Shown here: in pieces, positions 61,087-64,000 of the stretch | Numbering within the stretch: the stretch's first letter is position 1 | How the letters are laid out: each line of letters begins with the position of its first letter | Origin: CAZSSH01 sp964609825 | GTDB taxonomy: Bacteria; Verrucomicrobiota; Lentisphaeria; Victivallales; Victivallaceae | DNA length: 64,000 nucleotides | Direction: 5' to 3' | Assembly: GCA_964609825.1 (NCBI GenBank) | Contig: CAZSSH010000004.1 | Coordinates: 310,001-374,000, forward strand | The notes under the pieces: generated by a model | What the model was told of the DNA's origin: nothing | What the model saw: the letters and a program-made list of their open reading frames with translations, nothing else | The model's database searches: none | Translations under genes and position numbers: made by a program

Positions 61087-61113
61087 AATTTTTGACCTTA
61101 TTGCTGCATGATA

Positions 61114-61608
61114 TTAATAACATTGCCCCAAGACTTGCAAGGCAAAGATCGGGACCAGGACGCCGAAAAGAAGCTCGAAGACGTTGACAAAGATGAGCTC
61201 ACTGTTTTTGATCGGGGGATTATCATTGCGGAAGCGGGGGAGGCGGGCTGCCAATATGGTGGCAATGACAATCCCAATAGCCGGGAAAAACAGGACGATG
61301 ACTGCGAAAAGTCCATGAATATTGCCGGAAAAGATCAAGAGTACCCAGAAAACTTCCAGCAGCAGAGTGATGGTCGGGGTAAATAGACGCTGTCTGCTGT
61401 CCTGATGCTGAAACAAATAAAAGGAAATCAGTCCCGGAAAACCGCAAAACAGCAATGTTATGACCATATGTCCTCGGATGGAATGTGAAATATTCTCCGG
61501 GGGCTCGGCAGCGAATAACAGCCAGATCAAAACCGCAACTGTCGGGATCATCAGACACAAAAGTAAAAAGACGGCGATTTCGAGTACAATTTGCAAACGT
61601 TTTTTCAT
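61114..61608 (-). CDS. Small multi-pass membrane protein, paralogue 2
   Basis: 164 residues from ATG 61608, which has a GAGAGG ribosome site; the longer frame is rejected. About five membrane helices, with ITLLFCGFPGLISFYLFQHQ equivalent to the downstream copy's SLLFCSVPTLPALYLFQRQ. The two form a tandem duplication 27 bases apart. Function unknown. Confidence 0.7.
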   Translation of the reverse strand: MKKRLQIVLEIAVFLLLCLMIPTVAVLIWLLFAAEPPENISHSIRGHMVITLLFCGFPGLISFYLFQHQDSRQRLFTPTITLLLEVFWVLLIFSGNIHGLFAVIVLFFPAIGIVIATILAARLPRFRNDNPPIKNSELIFVNVFELLFGVLVPIFALQVLGQCY

Positions 61609-61779
61609 GATGTCCTCTCCGCTGAATTTAAAGTAATATATCGCCTTTAAAATAGATTGCAAATATTTTCAGTATAAATAATTTTACCGGTACTGATCCA
61701 TTTGCGGTTTGACAACGGAATATTAATGGTGTATGGTAAGACGTAATAGTGTCCAATAACTTTTAGTGTGAGGTGGGCT

Positions 61780-64000
61780 GTGGATTTTTTATTTGCGCTT
61801 GGGCTGATATTGGTGGTCGGACTCAGCTTGAAGATAATCTTTTGGCAACAGAAGAGTTATCAGCAGTTGGAGATGGTGATGGATGTCCTCAAAGAGCATG
61901 GCAACAAGCTGAAAGCATTGGAGGCGAAGCTTGACGGGGAGCCGAAAAAAACGGAATCACCGGCGATTCCTCCCCCAAGCGTCTCCGCTGTGCCGGTGGT
62001 CGCTCAAACTTTGCCAGTTGGTGTGTCGAACGCTGCTCCGGAGCCAGTGTCGCATGGTCAGACAGAAGTTGTTCCCAAGACGGAACCCAAATCTCCGTCG
62101 CTTTTCGCCGAACCCAAAAATCCCGTGATTGATTGGTCGGATGCTTCGTCCGATCCGGTGCCGACGCCGCGCGAGCCGTCTGAATTTGAGCGGCGAACCG
62201 TCGAAATTTTGCATAAGATGTGGAGTTGGCTGACTGTGGGCGAGGAGTATCGCAACCCGGCGATGACGCGCGAGTATCAGGCGGCGACGACATGGCTGCT
62301 GCGCTGCTCCATTTTGCTGATTGTGATCGGGGTGGGGTATTTTATCAAGTATTCGCACGACAACAGTTTGTTTCCGCCGGAGCTGCGCTTGAGTGTGGCG
62401 GCGCTCTTTGCCTTGGGGATGTTGGGCGGCGGCTGTCTTTTGTTGAAGGGGAAATATAAATTTTTCGGTATTGCCATGATTGGCGGCGGTTTTGCCGGGC
62501 TGTATCTGGTGGTGTATGCCTCGGTGTCGCTGTATCACTTGTTGACGGCGCCGGTCGGGTTGGGGGTATTGGTTTTACTGACCGCCGGGGGATGTTTGAT
62601 GGCGTTAAAGCTCGATCAGATGCTGTTGGCGGTGCTGGCGATTGTCGGCGGTTACCTGGCGCCGATTTTGCTCAGTACCGGCAGCCACAACTTGACCGGG
62701 CTCTATACTTATATGCTGGTGTTGACGCTGGGCGCGTTGGCGCTGGCGCGGTATCGCAACTGGCGGATTTTAAATCTTTTGACATTTGTTTTGACGTGGG
62801 CTATCTTTTTTGCCGCATCGCCGTTTCAAAACAAGGAGGATCTGCTTTTGTCGCTCGGATTTGCGGGTGCATTTTTCCTGGCCTTTTCGCTCCTGTCGCT
62901 GTTTTTTAATGTGGTCAACCAAGTAGCAATTACCTTGATCGAGCTCTTTTTCCAGATAATAAATACGCTGATCTTTTTGGGCGGGACGGTCCCAGTAGTG
63001 TGGAACGAGTACGGCAAAGAGCAGGCCGGAGCCTTGGCGCTCGCCGCGGCGTTTTATTATGCTCTGCAATTGGCATATTTGCTGTGGCGGAAATCCCAAG
63101 ACCGCAATTTGCTGTTGATGCAAGGTGTTTTTGCAACCTCGCTGCTGGCCTTGGCACTCCCCTTGATGCTGGTGCGCGACGCCATTACCATTGCCTGGTC
63201 GATTCAGGCGGCGGGGATGCTTTACCTTGGCTGCCGGAGCCGCTCCAACTTTATTGTAAAATTGGGCTTTGCCATTTTTGCGCTGGCCGCCGGGCGCTTG
63301 TTTGTGATCAATTTCCCGGAGTGTTACGGGCCGGGCGGCGCGGCGGATTTTGGCGTGCGGCTGATCAATTTCGGCGGTCTCATTGCAGCGTTGCTGGCGG
63401 GCTACTGGATACTGCACCGTTACGGCGAAGAAACCGTTGCCGTCCGGGGATGGCTGAGCCCGGCGGACCCGCCGGTATTAAAAACAGTTTTCTTTGTCGC
63501 CTTGCTGATTGTCGCTGTCGCCGGATTCGGCGAATTCGTCCGGGTGGGCCGGTTTTACTCCGAGGCGTGGTCGCAAGTCGGCATCTCCTGCTGGGGCGCA
63601 TTATTGCTCTTGCTGCTGGCATTTCTCCGGGGGCGGTATCAGGATCGCTGGATCTCCGGGGCGGCAATTTTGGGCATGGCGGCGCTGACGGTTTACTCGT
63701 TTGTCATTATTATTGAAAATGCCCGCTTAACTTACGACCCGGCGTGGGGGCTGATCCATTTGGGGAGCTATGTCGCGGTGCTGGGGATTGTGCTTGTCGG
63801 CGGACGGGTGCTGGGACAATCCGGCGGCGAGCCCAAGGCCATGTATGTGTTGTTAGCGCTGGCGGAAGTCATCTGGTTTTTTTATACCACCATGGAGCTT
63901 GATCACCTGATGCGGTTTTACTGCCCCGGCGGCGCCAAAATTGCGGTATCGCTGTTGTGGGGGGCTCATGCGTTGATGCTGGTCGCTCTGGGGGTGTTAT
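61780..64000 (+). CDS. DUF2339 polytopic membrane protein, 3' partial
   Basis: At least 740 residues, open to the right edge. It starts with GTG 61780 after GAGGTGG. One membrane helix, a coiled-coil stretch (about 25-55), a Pro-rich linker (about 60-135), a short EFERRTVEILHKMWSWLTVG segment, then many hydrophobic helices from about residue 170 on. Features such as VIGVGYFIKYSHDN and GGGFAGLYLVVYASVSLYHLL are typical of DUF2339, a family of large bacterial membrane proteins without known function. Confidence 0.78.
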   Translation, partial: MDFLFALGLILVVGLSLKIIFWQQKSYQQLEMVMDVLKEHGNKLKALEAKLDGEPKKTESPAIPPPSVSAVPVVAQTLPVGVSNAAPEPVSHGQTEVVPKTEPKSPSLFAEPKNPVIDWSDASSDPVPTPREPSEFERRTVEILHKMWSWLTVGEEYRNPAMTREYQAATTWLLRCSILLIVIGVGYFIKYSHDNSLFPPELRLSVAALFALGMLGGGCLLLKGKYKFFGIAMIGGGFAGLYLVVYASVSLYHLLTAPVGLGVLVLLTAGGCLMALKLDQMLLAVLAIVGGYLAPILLSTGSHNLTGLYTYMLVLTLGALALARYRNWRILNLLTFVLTWAIFFAASPFQNKEDLLLSLGFAGAFFLAFSLLSLFFNVVNQVAITLIELFFQIINTLIFLGGTVPVVWNEYGKEQAGALALAAAFYYALQLAYLLWRKSQDRNLLLMQGVFATSLLALALPLMLVRDAITIAWSIQAAGMLYLGCRSRSNFIVKLGFAIFALAAGRLFVINFPECYGPGGAADFGVRLINFGGLIAALLAGYWILHRYGEETVAVRGWLSPADPPVLKTVFFVALLIVAVAGFGEFVRVGRFYSEAWSQVGISCWGALLLLLLAFLRGRYQDRWISGAAILGMAALTVYSFVIIIENARLTYDPAWGLIHLGSYVAVLGIVLVGGRVLGQSGGEPKAMYVLLALAEVIWFFYTTMELDHLMRFYCPGGAKIAVSLLWGAHALMLVALGVL

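Noticed and set aside
1..64000. CRISPR arrays, insertion sequences, rRNA genes
   Set aside because: I saw no regularly spaced repeats, no transposase or integrase frame, and no rRNA sequence.

Overview
The window looks like chromosomal DNA from a Gram-negative, glycan-degrading bacterium of the Lentisphaerota (Victivallis-like). This assignment is an inference. It rests on tandem pseudopilins with the N-terminus FTLIELLVVIAIIAILAS placed beside a LacI regulator and a secreted glycosidase, on a Pal-type OmpA lipoprotein (so an outer membrane), and on several deoxysugar catabolic genes. Gene density is high and many neighbours overlap by 1-4 bases (ATGA or TAATG). Where promoters can be read they are of the sigma-70 type, with -10 boxes TATAAT or TATATT.

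Layout. 1-1287: end of a GT-C-like membrane glycosyltransferase. 1404-9606: a co-directional glycan locus (LacI regulator, two pseudopilins, secreted GH2, a small secreted protein, a predicted toroid enzyme) closed by a strong terminator. 9663-14960: rhamnose module (rhaA and an esterase divergent from a GH106-like enzyme). 14944-19911: glycerate kinase, a zinc dehydrogenase, a GH4 alpha-galactosidase and a divergent AraC regulator. 20037-27530: PPK2, then a fully overlapping leftward operon ilvE-panC-hisD-hisC-(binding protein)-tyrA-(ABC ATPase). 27748-37346: pal, then metK, an adenosine-kinase-like gene, ahcY, DAHP synthase, rhaB and a very unusual fusion of an OppA-type binding protein with a lactonase propeller. 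The SAM-cycle trio is coherent: SAM synthesis, SAH hydrolysis and adenosine salvage.

37363-41534 is a tightly coupled leftward operon (tiny membrane peptide, kinase-like/methyltransferase fusion, LtaS-like sulfatase-fold membrane enzyme, TM2 protein). It is preceded by a roughly 165-nt leader with nested and mutually exclusive hairpins. This is a candidate undescribed envelope-modification system with a candidate regulatory RNA. 41927-43527 is an ECF sigma / putative anti-sigma / secreted-protein operon. 43609-49842 is murG, a DUF721-like gene, a small secreted protein, mutS and fucI. 50014-54004 is cysS and a PhoB/PhoR-like two-component pair, followed by a convergent serine hydrolase and then trpB.

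56520-60423 is the other highlight. An intact tRNA-Pro(UGG) gene begins a segment bounded by 154/155-bp near-identical direct repeats that start inside the tRNA 3' end. The enclosed AT-rich DNA carries only a PD-(D/E)xK nuclease-helicase (DUF2075 type) and a NERD nuclease-like protein with a zinc ribbon. It looks like a small integrase-less tRNA-inserted island with a candidate defence pair. The window ends with two paralogous small membrane proteins and a DUF2339 membrane protein that runs off the right edge.
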